From NCBI RefSeq assembly GCF_963422355.1, contig NC_085087.1:3175033-3239032 (forward strand): DNA of 64,000 nt. The letters run 5' to 3'. Below the pieces are notes generated by a model. That model ran no database searches. It was not told the DNA's origin and saw only the letters and a list, made by a program, of their open reading frames with translations. How positions within the stretch are numbered: position 1 is the stretch's first letter; every line of letters begins with the position of its first letter. Source of the stretch: Corticium candelabrum. Its lineage: Eukaryota > Porifera > Homoscleromorpha > Homosclerophorida > Plakinidae. This document shows positions 47,168-59,790 of the stretch, one piece after another. The position numbers were made by a program, and so were the translations under genes.

Positions 47168-47938
47168 TTGCGCAGGTGTCTAGTGTCTATTGCTAAAGTT
47201 CTTCTGCTAGAGATAGTTGTTGGAGTCAAGCAACGCTTTCGATCCGTTTGGGTGGACTTGGATTGCGAGAAGCTTGTAGATCCTCTTCTGCGGCATTTTT
47301 GGGAAGCTGTAATGCAACTCGGCTCTCTCACAACGTCTGATGAATACAGATCTGAGCATTTCTTTCAACAGCTCATAAAGCGCATTTCCGGATATTCCTG
47401 GAAAGGTATTTGCACAAGAACTATTACAAGAATTATTGCCTGTCCATGAGTTCAAACCAGAAATCGGCACCGAACATCATCTACAAGTATTATTAAATAA
47501 CAAGCTTTAGTCAGACCTAAAGCAAGAAGCCAGCATTCGTGATCATGCAAGGATTTCCAGGGTGGCTTGCCAACTTACTTTGATCTTTCATTGAGAAATT
47601 CTCTCCAGCCTTCATATATAATACATTCAGCAAATCGTGCTGGAGCAGCAGCAGAAGCTGGAGTTTTGGAGAAGAACCGCTGTCATGAAGACATGTTGAA
47701 GGCTACTGGAAGTCTATTTGAACCACTCGTTGTTGAGACTCTTGGTTTATGGCATCCCCACAGCACGCGCATGTTGAAGATAATAGGAAGGAAGACGGCA
47801 TTTCATCGTTGTCAAACTCTTAGTAGAACGCTGTTTCTATATGAACAGCTTTCTGTCAAGCTTTGGCTTTATAATGCGAAACTAATTTTAGAAAGTTTAG
47901 CACTAAATAGTAGAGACACATTTGTTGGAAATAGTTAA
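47168..47938 (+). mobile_element. Retroelement fragment, C-terminal RT-associated region
   Basis: Two open pieces, 47168-47449 and 47567-47938. The second has a pattern common downstream of reverse transcriptase in animal retroelements: LPTYFDLSLRNSLQPSYI, then AGAAAEAG and FEPLVVETLGLW. The polymerase core is absent. It is inserted in the spacer between the B fossil and gene 6 and is missing before gene 3. Confidence 0.5.
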
Positions 47939-47976
47939 ATGTTTATGAGTAGGCATGCATTGGGCACGCCATCAAA

Positions 47977-47982
<6 letters not shown>

Positions 47983-48016
<34 letters not shown>
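47983..48016. repeat. (TA)n microsatellite
   Basis: AT tract just after the retroelement fragment. Confidence 0.8.
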
Positions 48017-48020
<4 letters not shown>

Positions 48021-48450
48021 ATTGGTTGTAGCAAAAAATACATATATACATGTATATATTAAGATAATTCAAAACATACTGTCATTCGTAATTCTAGTTA
48101 ACTTCTGGTTATCACAAGCTTTAGTAAAATGTTTGCTAATAGCAATTTGATTGCAAACTTGAGCAATCGCCCATACGCACACCGTAAAAATTTACAAAAA
48201 CCTTATAACAATATACTTACAAAATCGACATACTGAATGAAGTTGCTATAAAACTCTTAGTTGCCATATTATTTAAACTTCAATTCTATTTTAACAAACC
48301 TTGATATAAAATACAAGCAACAAATTTTCTCAATGACAGTGGAAGCTGTGTGCCTATTTACGAGCTAAAACGTGCAACTAATATTGAAATGGTTAACTAG
48401 TTTGATTTACACTAACAATGGCGACCGTGCCCGTAGCTATACTTCGGATC

Positions 48451-48502
48451 CCGTATGCGGTACCGATGTCCCGTATGCGGTGTCATTTGGTATCGTATGC
48501 TG
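48451..48502. promoter_or_regulatory. Triplet of CCGTATGCGG palindromes upstream of gene 6
   Basis: CCGTATGCGG at 48451 and 48471 and a weaker TCGTATGCTG at 48493, spaced 20 and 22 nt exactly as upstream of gene 3. Confidence 0.55.
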
Positions 48503-48719
48503 TGTTATTCGATTGCGAATGTGGTAGGTACATTTTAGAGCGTCTTTGAAAACGCAATCAACAACAAGAACGCAGTCTAAATAAATTTTAAAAATAATTT
48601 AACATTTTGATTTTTGATCGATCAACGGAGTAGTATCATAATCATGCACTCTAAAGTACGTTAAAGGCATGAGAAACTATGTTGATTACTAGGCGTAACC
48701 ATTACATTGCACCAGATTA

Positions 48720-48876
48720 TCTCGCTGATTCTACTCTTAAAGTGCGACTACGGTAGCTGCAGCGGATGATTTTTCAATGGTGAACACTTCGATATTGCAT
48801 GCAATCAGAGTAAAATCAATTAATTTCAACAACCTGTCAGGTGCGAATTCGAAGAGACAACAAGTTTGCTAGAGAA
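48720..48876 (+). promoter_or_regulatory. 5' flank of receptor gene 6
   Basis: TTCGATATTGCATGCAATC and CTGTCAGG boxes present. The donor-like GTGAGTGTTGCGTCGCT stretch is deleted, arguing against a 5' UTR intron there. Confidence 0.4.
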
Positions 48877-49645
48877 ATGAGCAGCTCGGCTTCACTATGT
48901 CATGTCAATACATGGACGCTTTTTCTTATTTTCAGCGTTTCGTTGGCTCGGGACCAGAAACCAAGCGTATATTGCGGTAAGGAAATTCTATTTTACTAAG
49001 AGATCAATAGGAAGAGTGCGAGAATGGTCATCAGAGTTAGTCGTAAATGTTGAGTATTACTTTCTTGATATTAGACAAGGATGCAGCGATATTTCTTCTT
49101 GAAACAATGCAATTGTGTATCGCGTGCACTCAATCAGACACACCTCGATGTCCAACCTTGTTCGCAACACATACTTTATTGTGCGGCCACATTTACATCC
49201 GCTGAGAGACAGAAACATTACTAGGTTTGCTGCAGATGACAGAGCAGATATGCTGATAAAGAACAGCTAACGAGAAAAAGACAATTAACCTACGAACCTA
49301 CGAAATGAATTCGAAAGGCACTCGACAGCGCCTCGGAGTCCTAGCAAACGAGTAAAAGATTTACGTTGAGACAAAACTTTCAGGGTGAACACTAGAATTA
49401 TTTATGTATATAAACATAAGGCAAATTATTTTAAAAGAAAGTGATAAGAGGTGCAACGGCGGTAAGGGTTTAGTGGCGTTTTCATCTTCGGATCACAAAC
49501 TACAGCAGATACTAAGGCATGGTATCGTCCATATCACTCTTACTTTGAAATTCAAACAAGATATCATAACTTAAAAAATATGTTTAAAAAATTATTGACA
49601 TTTTAGGACAGACCCCAAACTTATGTTGCAATCCATCAACTAAAA

Positions 49646-49690
<45 letters not shown>

Positions 49691-52567
49691 TATTTATATA
49701 TAGCGGTATAGCCGCGGCTGATTCATCAGTTCTGTGCTGCAGAAGAAAGTTCGATATTGAGGGTCGACTAAGTTGATTTCAATTTACAGTTAACTATCTG
49801 TCAGGTAAGTGTTGCAATCCTCATAATTACAGAGGTGGTAAAAATTAGCAGCTTTGCTTTAACTATGCCATGTGAATGGCAGAGATGTTCTGCGGTACAA
49901 AGTTCAATTCACTGAAAGCGGATTGTGGTCTTAGACTAGCTAGGAAAGGGTGTTGGGTGTAAATGTCACGTAAACAAAAGTATATTTTCTTGTCAATAAC
50001 GAGCAACAGTATTTCTTTGCTAAACGACGCAGTGATCGTAAACGTATGTGCAGGTCAAGGTACGTACCTAATCAATCAGACACACATCGACGTCTACCTT
50101 CTGCCCAACACCTACTTCACTCTACGGCCATTCTTACGTCCACTGGTAAACAGCACTATCACTTGGTTCGCTGCAAAGAACAAAACCGACCTGCTGATGA
50201 GTAACAGCAAACAACTGGGAGAAAACCTAGACATTGGTCCTATGACAATGAAGTTACATCATATGAGGGTTATGTATGTCGTGCATTACAAACAACAAGG
50301 AAAATCGATAAAATTCGTCAGTAAATCTGCTACTCTACGTTTGGCAGGTTGGAAATAGTTTTACTTGCAATTCAGTGTGCAAGTGTTTACAACATTTATG
50401 TATCTCTTACTTCAGCTGATAAACTTATTGTAATTACAACACGCGAGAACAATTTCGATGGCCTTGTTGAAGTGCCTGAAGCACGCTCTAGACAAACACG
50501 ACAAGTTTACTGCTACAAGTTTAGTCTTTCGAAAAGCATGGCTCAAAGGGATATTCCTAGAGTAAATCATCTGCTTTACACAATGGAAGGAAAGAGAAGA
50601 AGAACCGTTCCAACCTCCCGCTATTACTATCAAAACGGTTGCCTACAAATGAATGGTATGAAACAAAGGGACAATGGAAAATATATGCTACTTATAAAAA
50701 CTTGTCTATCGTCAAGAACCGTATCGGTCATATATTTCACTATCAAGGTTGTTTCGTCAGGTAATTCAACAATTGTTGCAATACTTCATGCCACAATGTC
50801 ATGTAGCAATCCACATCAATATCATTTGTTATTGTATCTTTCTAGCTGTTTTGCCTACAAGTATAATGTCATCTGCTAGTCCCACAACGGCCGAACGTTC
50901 AAGACGCAGCGCCAGTCCCAAAGCACAGACTACAGTCTTTCCAACTACAAATAGAATCACAACATCAACCAAACCCGTATACAATTCAACAAATACTACT
51001 CCAATGACAACTAATTTTTCTAATGTTTTACTAAACGATTTCAACGTCTCTTTCAGCCACAATGAAATTTACTACTCAACAAGTACAACATCAGCTGTCA
51101 TCCTGTCGGTCAATTCAACATGGAAAATGCAGTACAAAGTGACCGGAAAACCTTCTCTCCTATTACTAACAGTTGTCCACAATGGCAATAGCACAAAACT
51201 TGTAGCTTTTCAACGTTCGTTTATCATTAAGTCAAACGTCCAACAATCAGACAGTGGAATGTATGAAGTCATTGCACAAAACAGAAAGACAAAGAAACGA
51301 TTCTACTTCAAGTTCTAGTACCCAGCCATGTCCCATTACATGTACACACGACTAGTGTAGTAATTGCAACATTGAAGAGACACACGACTCAATCCAGTGA
51401 CATTTCACAAGGTGGAGGTCAGTGCATTTCAAATGTTCCATTATGCAATAAACTAATTTCTGCATGTGTGTGACTGTTTTAGAAAAATCACTATTTACAG
51501 CAGCCATTATTATCTGTTGCATTTCCATGTTTGTCTTTGTTGTTCAAACAGTATTCTTTGTCTACAATCATCGCCGACATCTAAACCTATTCCTCCGCAG
51601 AATTTTATGTTTGTCACGAAAAGAACAGAAAGGTATGGATACTTCTACTGTATTTGTACAGTTTACTAACGTGTTCATTTGAAAAGCTCTACATTATTAT
51701 TTACACGAATAGAAGAAAGACAAGAAACTCCTACTTATTCAAACGTTGAAAGCAACTTGAAAGACAGAGAAACATCGACTAAGAGGTAAAGTGGAATATG
51801 CCGCAAACATTACAAGTTAAGTTAAACTAAGTCTAATAACTACACGAGTGGCATAAACACGACGTGAGTAACGAGGGAATTACTACATACCAATGGCGTA
51901 TGCTAACGGACGGCTGATTCCGCAGGTAATCATTGACTTCACTGCTAAGACATCCGCTGACATCCCTGGCTTTGTTGTCACAATACAAAATCTCTGCACG
52001 GCAGGCGAGAAGCTAAACCAAACATAATCATTTCAGTTACAACTAATGTATACTCCAAAGAAAAGACATTTGATATCTAGTAACTGCCTAGTTCATATCA
52101 TTATCTGCAAAGACTTATAAGTCTCCCACAAACCCTCTACGCCATCAATTTACACCTTGACACACAAACACAATGCTGAACACAGCAAATCCTTAATTAA
52201 CTCAGTTCGTTTAGAATAGCCTAAATTACTCATTTTAGAACAAATCAGTCACATGATTCATTAGTAACAAGAATTATAATGCAAACGTAATCTGTGAATG
52301 CAAGCAAACAAATAATTTTAATAAATCAATAATACGTAATTCAATTTGCTGTATTGACATTCAATACTTGTATGACATTATTATAGATATCCGTCAAATG
52401 ACATACCAATGCCAGAGTCGATTTCAACTCGTTTCAATGCAACCGTCATTTATGAATGCGTTGAAGGAAATCAAACTCAGCACGACGCCAGCATTCTAGA
52501 GTCGGTTGCCGCTAAACAATCGATCACCGCAGTGCAAGATAATCCAGCGTATGAATCAGCAATGTAA
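48877..52567 (+). CDS. Receptor gene 6, class A, frameshifted before the TM
   Basis: Exons: 48877-48976 signal peptide, 50054-50347 Ig1, 50416-50760 Ig2, 50846-51417 stalk+Ig3, 51483-51632 TM, 51713-51785 and 52387-52567 tail. A 7-nt loss near 51308 (TACTTCAAG versus TACTTTATTCTTCAAG) shifts the frame at the end of Ig3 and stops at 51316-51318, giving about 403 residues without TM. Ig3 keeps STWK and SDSGMYEV. The TM exon (FTAAIIICCISMFVFVVQ) and tail (TYSNV, VIYECV in strict ITIM form, NPAY) remain open. Thus a secreted two-and-most-of-three Ig protein or a young pseudogene. The lesion differs from gene 1 but falls in nearly the same place. Confidence 0.75.
49080..49915 (+). pseudogene. Fossil Ig1 and signal-peptide exons in gene 6 intron 1
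   Basis: Ig1 relic about 49080-49290 (ACTCAATCAGACACACCTCGA, GGTTTGCTGCAGATGACAG). Signal-peptide relic about 49735-49915 with TTCGATATTGAGG and CTGTCAGGTAAGTG. A (TA)n tract lies between at about 49649-49685. Confidence 0.5.
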
Positions 52568-54159
52568 CTTGAAATTATAAATATTCTCTGTAGCTTGCAG
52601 CAGATGAATAGACAAACGTGTCAACAATGTAACGTAATTCAAGTATTCATTGTATGACTGGGGAGGGTGTGACTGGATGAGACTACTACTGTAGTAGTCT
52701 AGACCGCGGCTGCCATCATCTTCTGACGATAACGTTAACATGCTTACCAATGCGTATGTACGGCAAATTAGCAACACCTTCTCTGCTTGTATCGTTTGAT
52801 GGACATAGTTACATTAAAGAGACATTCCTGAGAATGAAGACATTATATAGTTTGGCACAAAAGCATAAACATAGTCATCCATGCAGTCGCAGATGTTGCT
52901 AACGCGCATGAAGTTTGAAGATGATAAATAGTCTCGTGTCATAGAGATCACACAGGGAATTATGAAGAGTAACAATCAAATTTCATATTTTTATGTTCAG
53001 ACTTGGTAGCGAAGTTTCTTGCTTCTTGATCGATCTGCGAGACTGCTTTCCTAGATTGAAGGCTCATAGCTGTAGAAGCGATGGTGTAAACACAGCTTCA
53101 ATTACTAGTTGAAAGCTACGAGTCAAAGGAACGGGACGTTGAAGAAGTCACGTGACTTGCGAGGAGCGGTATACTAACGGGTTCTATTTGCCCCAAATCT
53201 GGCTGGCTGGCTGCTTCAGGAATGTATGGTATGCAAGCGAGTGACCAATCACGACGCATTAGTCTTCTTTGTGTCGCACGAGGCAACGAGGGACAATGGT
53301 CGGACAGCCAATCACTACGCGCTGTTCGACATGAAAGAACATCTAGCCAGAAAGACGTCAATTTTTGATCAGAAACAACAAAAACGTTGTATTTCAAGTA
53401 GCGCTACCTGAAAATCTACGAGCATCCAATCTTGTTGCCGTAGAATGCACAAACGTGAAGAGTAGTGCGCGTTTTACGTACGGAACTTCCTTGCTAACGC
53501 GCGTTGCCAACTACCGATACGGTACGTGTACTGTACATACAGCTAAATTATGTACGTAACGCGATACACAAAGACATACAGAATTTATAACTATAGCTTT
53601 GAAAAAATTAGAACCGGCTTCTATCCTGTCTACGGTCGACAGAAGGAGCAGTCGGCAGCTGTGGTGTTTGGATACACTCTGCGTGGGGGAAGATAAATTT
53701 GCTCCACTCCGGATAGAAGCTACTCCCAATGAGTATTGCTTCGTAGCTTTCATTTGAAGCGACGCTCGACGGAGGTTCACGCATTACTAGTATATTAGAT
53801 GAAGTTTTAGATACGTCGGCCGATCTATCCGGATATCGACTGAGCCTCTTCGACGCACGTGTTCAAAACGCATGGCGAACGTTTACAAACATTTGTTTCT
53901 TACGAAATAGAGTTTGCGGCAGTTTACGTACATTTGTAGTTACGAACATCTATCTAATTGATTTACAGTAACTTTTTGTTTGACGTACGCGATACAGAAA
54001 TCTATAATTACAGAAAATTTACTATCGTGCATGTGCATTTCATATACTAAATTCAATTTCAAAATAGGATGTTCAAAGAAGCAACATAATAATGTACTAT
54101 TGCAATCTAGCGCACGCTAAAAGCAAACATCTCTAATAATAATTATTAGCTATACCAGA
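52568..54159. other. Spacer between genes 6 and 7, with an insertion
   Basis: The A-gene 3' block (TCTGCGAGACTG near 53040) is followed by about 53055-53830 of sequence absent from the spacer after gene 1. I find no protein or terminal repeats in it. Homology resumes at ACGCATGGCGAACGTTTAC near 53870. Confidence 0.4.
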
Positions 54160-54346
54160 GTGTCTCGCTGGCAAAACATACTTATCTTCTCCTCTAAAAG
54201 TGCTGCAATGAGAGATGTAATGGATCCGTCGATGTTATACGATAGTGTTTGCTTCGATATTGCAACCAGAGCGATTTGATCTCAACTAACTGTCAGGTGA
54301 GTGTTGCGTCGCTGATAATTAGACAAGCCGCTCACATTTACTAGAA
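54160..54346 (+). promoter_or_regulatory. 5' flank of receptor gene 7
   Basis: CTTCGATATTGCAACCAGAG, GATCTCAAC and CTGTCAGGTGAGTG as in genes 2, 4 and 5. Confidence 0.45.
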
Positions 54347-56940
54347 ATGGCTAACTCGGCTTCACAATGGCATAGAAATAGATGGACGTTTCTTCTCATT
54401 TTCACCGTTTCGATGGCTCGAGAGCAAAAGCCAAGCGTACACTGTGGTAAGAAGTTCAATTTACTCAAATCAGAGTGCGATTGAGGGGCTTTGTAAAGCG
54501 CCTTTGGCTCTAACTTTGACGTAAAACAAAAAGTATATTTTCTTGTCAATAACGAGCAACAGTATTTCTTTGCTAAACAACGCAGTGATCGTAAACGTAT
54601 GTGCAGGTGCCGGTGAGTACACAATCAATCAGACACACATCGACGTCTACCTTCTGCCCAACGCCTACTTCACTCTACGGCCATTCTTACCTCCACTGGC
54701 AAACAGCAATATCACTTGGTTCGCTGCAGAGAACAAAACCGACCTGCTGATGAGTAACAGCAAACAACTGCAAAAAAACTTAAACATCGGTCCTATGACA
54801 ATGAAGTTACATCATATGAGGGTAATGTATGTCGTGCATTACAAACAACAAGGGAAATTGATAAAATACGTCAGTAAATCTGCTACTCTACGTTTGGCAG
54901 GTTGGAAATAGTTTTACTTGCAATTCAGTGTGCAAGTGTTTACAACATGTATGTATCTCTTACTTCAGCTGATAAACTTATTGTAAGTACAACACACGAG
55001 AACAATTTCGATGGCCTTGTTGAAGTGCCTGAAGCACGCTCTAGACAAACACGACAAGTTTACTGCTACAAGTTTAGTCTTTCGAAAAGCATGGCTCAAA
55101 GGGATATTCCTAGAGTAAATCATCTGCTTTACAAAATGGAAGGAAAGAGAAGAAGAACCGTTCCAACCTCCCGCTATTACTATCAAAATGGTTGCCTACA
55201 AATGAATGGGATGAAACAAAGGGACAATGGAAAATATATGCTACTTATAAAAACTTGTCTATCGTCAAGAACCGTATCGGTCATATATTTCACTATCAAG
55301 GTTGTTTCGTCAGGTAATTCAACAATTGTTGCAATACTTCATACCACAATGTCATGTAACAATCCACATCAATATCATTTGTTATTGTATCTTTCCAGCT
55401 GGTTTGACTACAAGTATAATGTCATCTGCTAGTCCCACAACGGCCGAACGTTCAAGCCGCAGCGCCAGTCCCAAAGCACAGACTACAGTCTTTCCAACTA
55501 CAAATACAATCACAACATCAACCGAACCCGTATACAATCCAACAAAACCTACTCCAATGACAATGACAACTGGTGTTACTGTTCAAGTTTTACAAACTGC
55601 AACTGCCACGTTGTCGGCAGACAACGATTCTATGGTAACAGAAGTACCAACACTATCAAGTACTAGAAATCAAGTGTTGACAAGGTCAACGCTTGGTGAG
55701 CATTTGAACGTAGTACACTACCAGAAATGCATTTCTTCAAACATGACACTATTATAGAATCATGGGTTATAGTAACAATTGCTGCATTCGTTTTCCTCCT
55801 CTTCATTGTGATCGTCTTCTTGTTCTACAAGCACCGTCAAACACTGCTGACATTCTGTTTCTCAAGTTGCCGTAAAATTAGAAAAGGTAACCAAATCAAA
55901 ACCAGCCGTTTGTAAAACACGTAAATCATTTGATCATTCTAATCGATGCAGGTAGACGTCAATCTGCAGGCAACTGGCACGACAACTGCGATACTAAATT
56001 CTACGAGTAATGGCACCTATACAATGGAGTCTATTGCTAACCAGGACTAATTTTTTCTGTCTTTCACTTCAGTTTCAACGTAGGAAGAGAAGAGCTAACT
56101 ACGGGTACATTTCGTAGACGTACATCTGAGGGGCATTTGTACGCAGAAACGCCAATCGAACAATCACACACAGTCGAGCACACAAGCCATACTTTACCAG
56201 ACATCATTACAGAGGCTGCGGCTCAAAAAACCATTGACGCCACAGCCGACAAAATCGACGGAGACGTACAACCTACCGAGTTAGTGAATAAAGAAATCCA
56301 CGAAATGCCCATTTATGCTTGCGTTAACAAGAAGAAATCAGTTCGTGCTCCTCAAGAAAACATCAAGCCGACTCCATCGGTGGCGGTGCCTCACAGTTCA
56401 GCCTACGTGCCCATATGCATCCCTCCCTCCCCGAAAGTGAATACTCCGTCTACAACCGAAAACACACCAGAAGACATTCGTGTCAAAGACACAAACTCCA
56501 ATACAAGCCCCATTGACGGCACACAAAACAAACCTCAACATCCAGTTCCTTTTGGTCTCTATAAATCTAAAAAAGAGAAATCTGAGAAAGTTGATTCCAA
56601 AAAGTTGGAAGAGAAAGATTTGAAAACAAAGGAAGACGCCAAGAAAGACAGCCATCAAGACACCGCTCAACGGTCTGATCAAATCACACAAACAGACACC
56701 AGTCAAGAACCCAGCCAAAGTACCGGAAAAGACACCGACCAAGACTCGACTGTTTTGTATGCGCAACTGATGACACCAAAACCAAAGAATGATGATGCAA
56801 CGGAAAAAGCTGACAGTCGAAGCAAGGTAACTAGTATATTTGTAATGTGAAATGTGTTCTCTGATGTGTCTTGTTGTGGACGACAGCATGGTATTCAGTA
56901 CGTCGAACTCGACCTCTCTGCACTCAACAAAAAGCTGTGA
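54347..56940 (+). CDS. Receptor gene 7, class B Ig-like receptor with ITIM tail, intact
   Basis: Exons: 54347-54446, 54607-54900, 54969-55313, 55399-55695, 55725-55886, 56084-56826 and 56887-56940, joining to 664 residues. Approximate domains: 1-33 signal, 34-131 Ig1 (GEYTINQTHID, ITWF), 132-246 Ig2 (QVYCYKF, DNGKY), 247-345 Thr/Ser stalk, 346-399 with TM WVIVTIAAFVFLLFIVIVFL, 400-664 tail. Tail tyrosines: about 477 in PIYACV, 507 in SAYVPI, 625 in VLYAQL and 652 in IQYVEL; the last two are strict ITIMs 27 residues apart, a spacing typical of tandem ITIM pairs. The 29-nt intron 55696-55724 must be spliced for the frame to hold. Ig2 differs clearly from gene 2, so ectodomains diversify faster than tails. 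The 5' start ATG is followed by A-N-S rather than S-S-S. Confidence 0.82.
55696..55724 (+). other. Ultra-short intron (29 nt) in gene 7
   Basis: GTGAGC...TACCAG. Not a multiple of three; without removal the frame ends within about 15 codons and the TM is lost. Confidence 0.55.
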
Positions 56941-57261
56941 CAACGAATGGTCCATAAGTGACAACTGGTACTTTATTGCAAATTTCAATTGAGTGACGTA
57001 CATGTAATCTACGTCAGAATAGATTTATAGTCAATTAGTAGACCTGATTGGTCTAACTAGAGAATGATAAATACAGTTTGAATTTGGAGAAAGCGGTGAC
57101 TACGTGTTGGATGTAATACTCTTAGCATAATGGGGGTCTAATTCTGGCTATTAACTCCTGCGTTTTATGTAATATGATAAGTGCTATTAATTAATTAAAC
57201 AAAAGATTGTAAACGACTTCTTGTTTACAATAATGGCATTCATGACCACACACAAACCACA
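56941..57261 (+). other. 3' UTR of gene 7 and start of block D3
   Basis: Homologous to the 3' flanks of genes 2 and 5, but the AATAAA is AATAAT here. Confidence 0.4.
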
Positions 57262-57423
57262 GACACTCCTGAGTCGAGTCGAGAAAGGGAATTGCGTGTG
57301 AGTTTCTTGCCCAAGGGCCATACCTCGCCACCACTGTGACTTGAACTAGCTTGCAACCCTACAAGATCCCGGATGTGCACACTCTATTGCATGACTCTCT
57401 TACCAACTGAGCTATAGCACCAC
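57262..57423 (-). repeat. Head-only tRNA-derived SINE, D3
   Basis: Same unit as 8161-8320. Confidence 0.55.
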
Positions 57424-57444
57424 GCACAAACACACACAGACACA

Positions 57445-57521
<77 letters not shown>

Positions 57522-57534
57522 ACACACACACACA

Positions 57535-57617
<83 letters not shown>
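57424..57617. repeat. Long (CA)n microsatellite, D3
   Basis: About 190 nt of CA with occasional GACA variants, the longest of the three D copies. Confidence 0.9.
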
Positions 57618-57618
<1 letters not shown>

Positions 57619-58042
57619 GACAAATGTTGAGCTTTTCACTTCTTTCGACGTTGACCATCTGATCAGTTGCAAAGATAGCTCCACTGCCTCTAGAAACAGG
57701 GCCTCCATGTGCTGCGAGTAGGCTTAGGGCTAGCCCTGACTATCCACCTGGAGTTTGCCCAGAGTCATCAGGGGCATTGACTATAGCGCAGCTCTGGGAC
57801 TAGACACCAAACCCACAAGTACGCGTCTGCTGCAGGATGTTATAGTGCCAAACCAGTTGTCTTGTCTACCCCCAGTCAACGACCATGTAGTCATACACTC
57901 CTTAGTCAAGAGAGGCAATTGCGCGTGAGTTCCTTGCCTGATGTAATTATGCCTGTGACTATACTGGAACCCAAGACCCAAAGGTCCTGATGTTTCTATT
58001 CTCCTAATGCAACCCTCTAACCAATTGAGCTAAAGACGCCAT
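57618..58042 (-). repeat. Full-length tRNA-derived SINE, D3
   Basis: Same SINE as 8396-8853, shorter by an internal deletion of the GACACCAAACCCACAAGTA repeat. Confidence 0.65.
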
Positions 58043-58154
<112 letters not shown>

Positions 58155-58221
58155 CCTGTTGCAAATATTGCAATGCAAATTATACAAATAAGGTAAACTA
58201 TGGTACTAAAATTGACAAAGA

Positions 58222-58929
58222 TTACAAAATTATTTCTCCACTTGCAAGGATCAATGCCTTACTGTGCCAAAGTGTCAAAGTGATTTCTCGTTGAAAATTA
58301 GATCCATGAGCAACACCTTTTCGTCCAAACACACATTCGCTTAAGTAGTCTAGTCCAAATTCCAGACCGAATAAATAGTCCGACAAACTTACACGTTTGT
58401 TTTGCTGCTTTAGATCGAGGCACTTCTCATCCACATAACCGTTGTCTGTTGAATGGCCACGACTGGCTACAACTAGGCAAAAAATTGTCTGATAATGCTA
58501 TAGAATGTACAAAAAGAGCGAATATAGACAATTTCAAGGCTAATCAAGCACGAAACTGTCTGACAAGACCGACATTTCACTCAATACAGTAGGGTAATCA
58601 GAGGTAATTCCGTAAAGTTTGATTTCAATAGCCGACCACGGCTCAGAACCAAGCTCAATTCTAATAAGTAAGCACTCGTTCAAAGCTGATTGTCTAGCCC
58701 TCCAAATGGATCAAAAGAAACAGCCAGTGTTAGTCGTTTGTAGAATCTAGACAGCAACTTCTGAACAAAGGTACCACATCTGCTAACTTATCTGGTTTTT
58801 AACTTTCAAGAACAAAACTCACTTTGCAAGTATGTTTGTAGCCGTAGTATTTGGCCTTCGGTGCTACGATTTGTCAGCGGCAAAATAGCTCGGGAGCTAG
58901 GACTTGCTAGTATAGAGCCATCCATGCAA
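58222..58929 (-). pseudogene. Gene C remnant, unknown minus-strand gene, D3
   Basis: Last exon 58466-58222 is intact here: phase 1 in, 80 residues then stop, with STDNGYVDEKCLDLKQQNK, YLFGLEFGLDYLSECVFG and TLWHSKALILASGEIIL. The preceding exon 58760-58581 has lost one A (CAGCTTTGA versus CAGCTATTGA), which creates a stop. D1 and D2 are open in that exon but broken in the last one. Family unknown. Confidence 0.4.
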
Positions 58930-59115
58930 TGTTGCGGGAGGCATTTCACTGGCGCTCCGTTCAAATTAGCTGATATGACGACAATATTGTAAATTCAAGC
59001 TCCGATAACTATATAATAAGTGACAATAGCGTAGATTTAGCTTCCATGTCGTACATCTCAGCGACCATGTATTTCTACGCTGTGTTGACTAACTGCCATG
59101 TTTCCATTTGAAGTC

Positions 59116-59158
59116 CCGTATACGGTATCGTGGGTAGAACAATAATTCCCGTATGCGA
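59116..59158. promoter_or_regulatory. Paired CCGTATACGG palindrome, D3
   Basis: CCGTATACGG (perfect palindrome) at 59116 and CCGTATGCGA at 59149, again 33 nt apart. Confidence 0.5.
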
Positions 59159-59421
59159 TACCGCACATAAAAACAATCTTTCTGAGAAGCCGAGCGGTAT
59201 GTTTAGTAACAAAAATAACTACCAAAGCCTTTGCAAGTCTGACATTTAAGACTCGATAAACGTATAGCGTTAACTACCTACATCGACACAAATTCGTAAC
59301 GTTACGTACTGTGTGCTGTGTACAAGCAACCGCGTTAAACATTCTCACTCGCCACAAATTCTCACTACCAGGAGAAACAGCTGCGCACACTTTACTCAAA
59401 CACAACAGACATAAAACCTAT

Positions 59422-59433
59422 TGCGCATGCGCA
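59422..59433. promoter_or_regulatory. NRF1-like palindrome, D3
   Basis: TGCGCATGCGCA, same position as in D1 and D2. Confidence 0.5.
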
Positions 59434-59790
59434 AACGTTTTGCGTTGTTTGCTCAGAGTGCAGCTGTATGCATATACGCAACAAGTACAATTAGTATGAT
59501 GAGCTTGCTGAATATTCAGTGACTCCTTTCATGTTTGCAGAGAGAAAATGAGAAGTGTACCACGCTCTGTCCAGAGGTCTAGCTTCAATTTTTGATTCAG
59601 CAGCTCTGGTGCAATAATACGAAGTAATCGCTAGTCTGTAGCTGCCTCTCAAATAAGAATTCTAAGGTAACTCATCGTACATGCTTATGGCTATGATCTA
59701 GTGTCTGATCTTCAATTTTAGTAATTTTTTCCTGACTGACAATTATTGCTAACAAATATTATTATTTGACCATTGTTCTCACGTGTTTAG

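Noticed and set aside
56398..57003. 201-codon minus-strand frame over the gene 7 tail
   Set aside because: Antisense shadow of the conserved B tail exon; equivalent shadows occur over genes 2 and 5 and lack splice or start support.
57359..57708. Long open frames of Val-Cys or Thr-His repeats
   Set aside because: They are translations of (CA)n/(GT)n tracts, as are similar frames near 8400, 33550, 37900 and Ile-Tyr frames over (TA)n.
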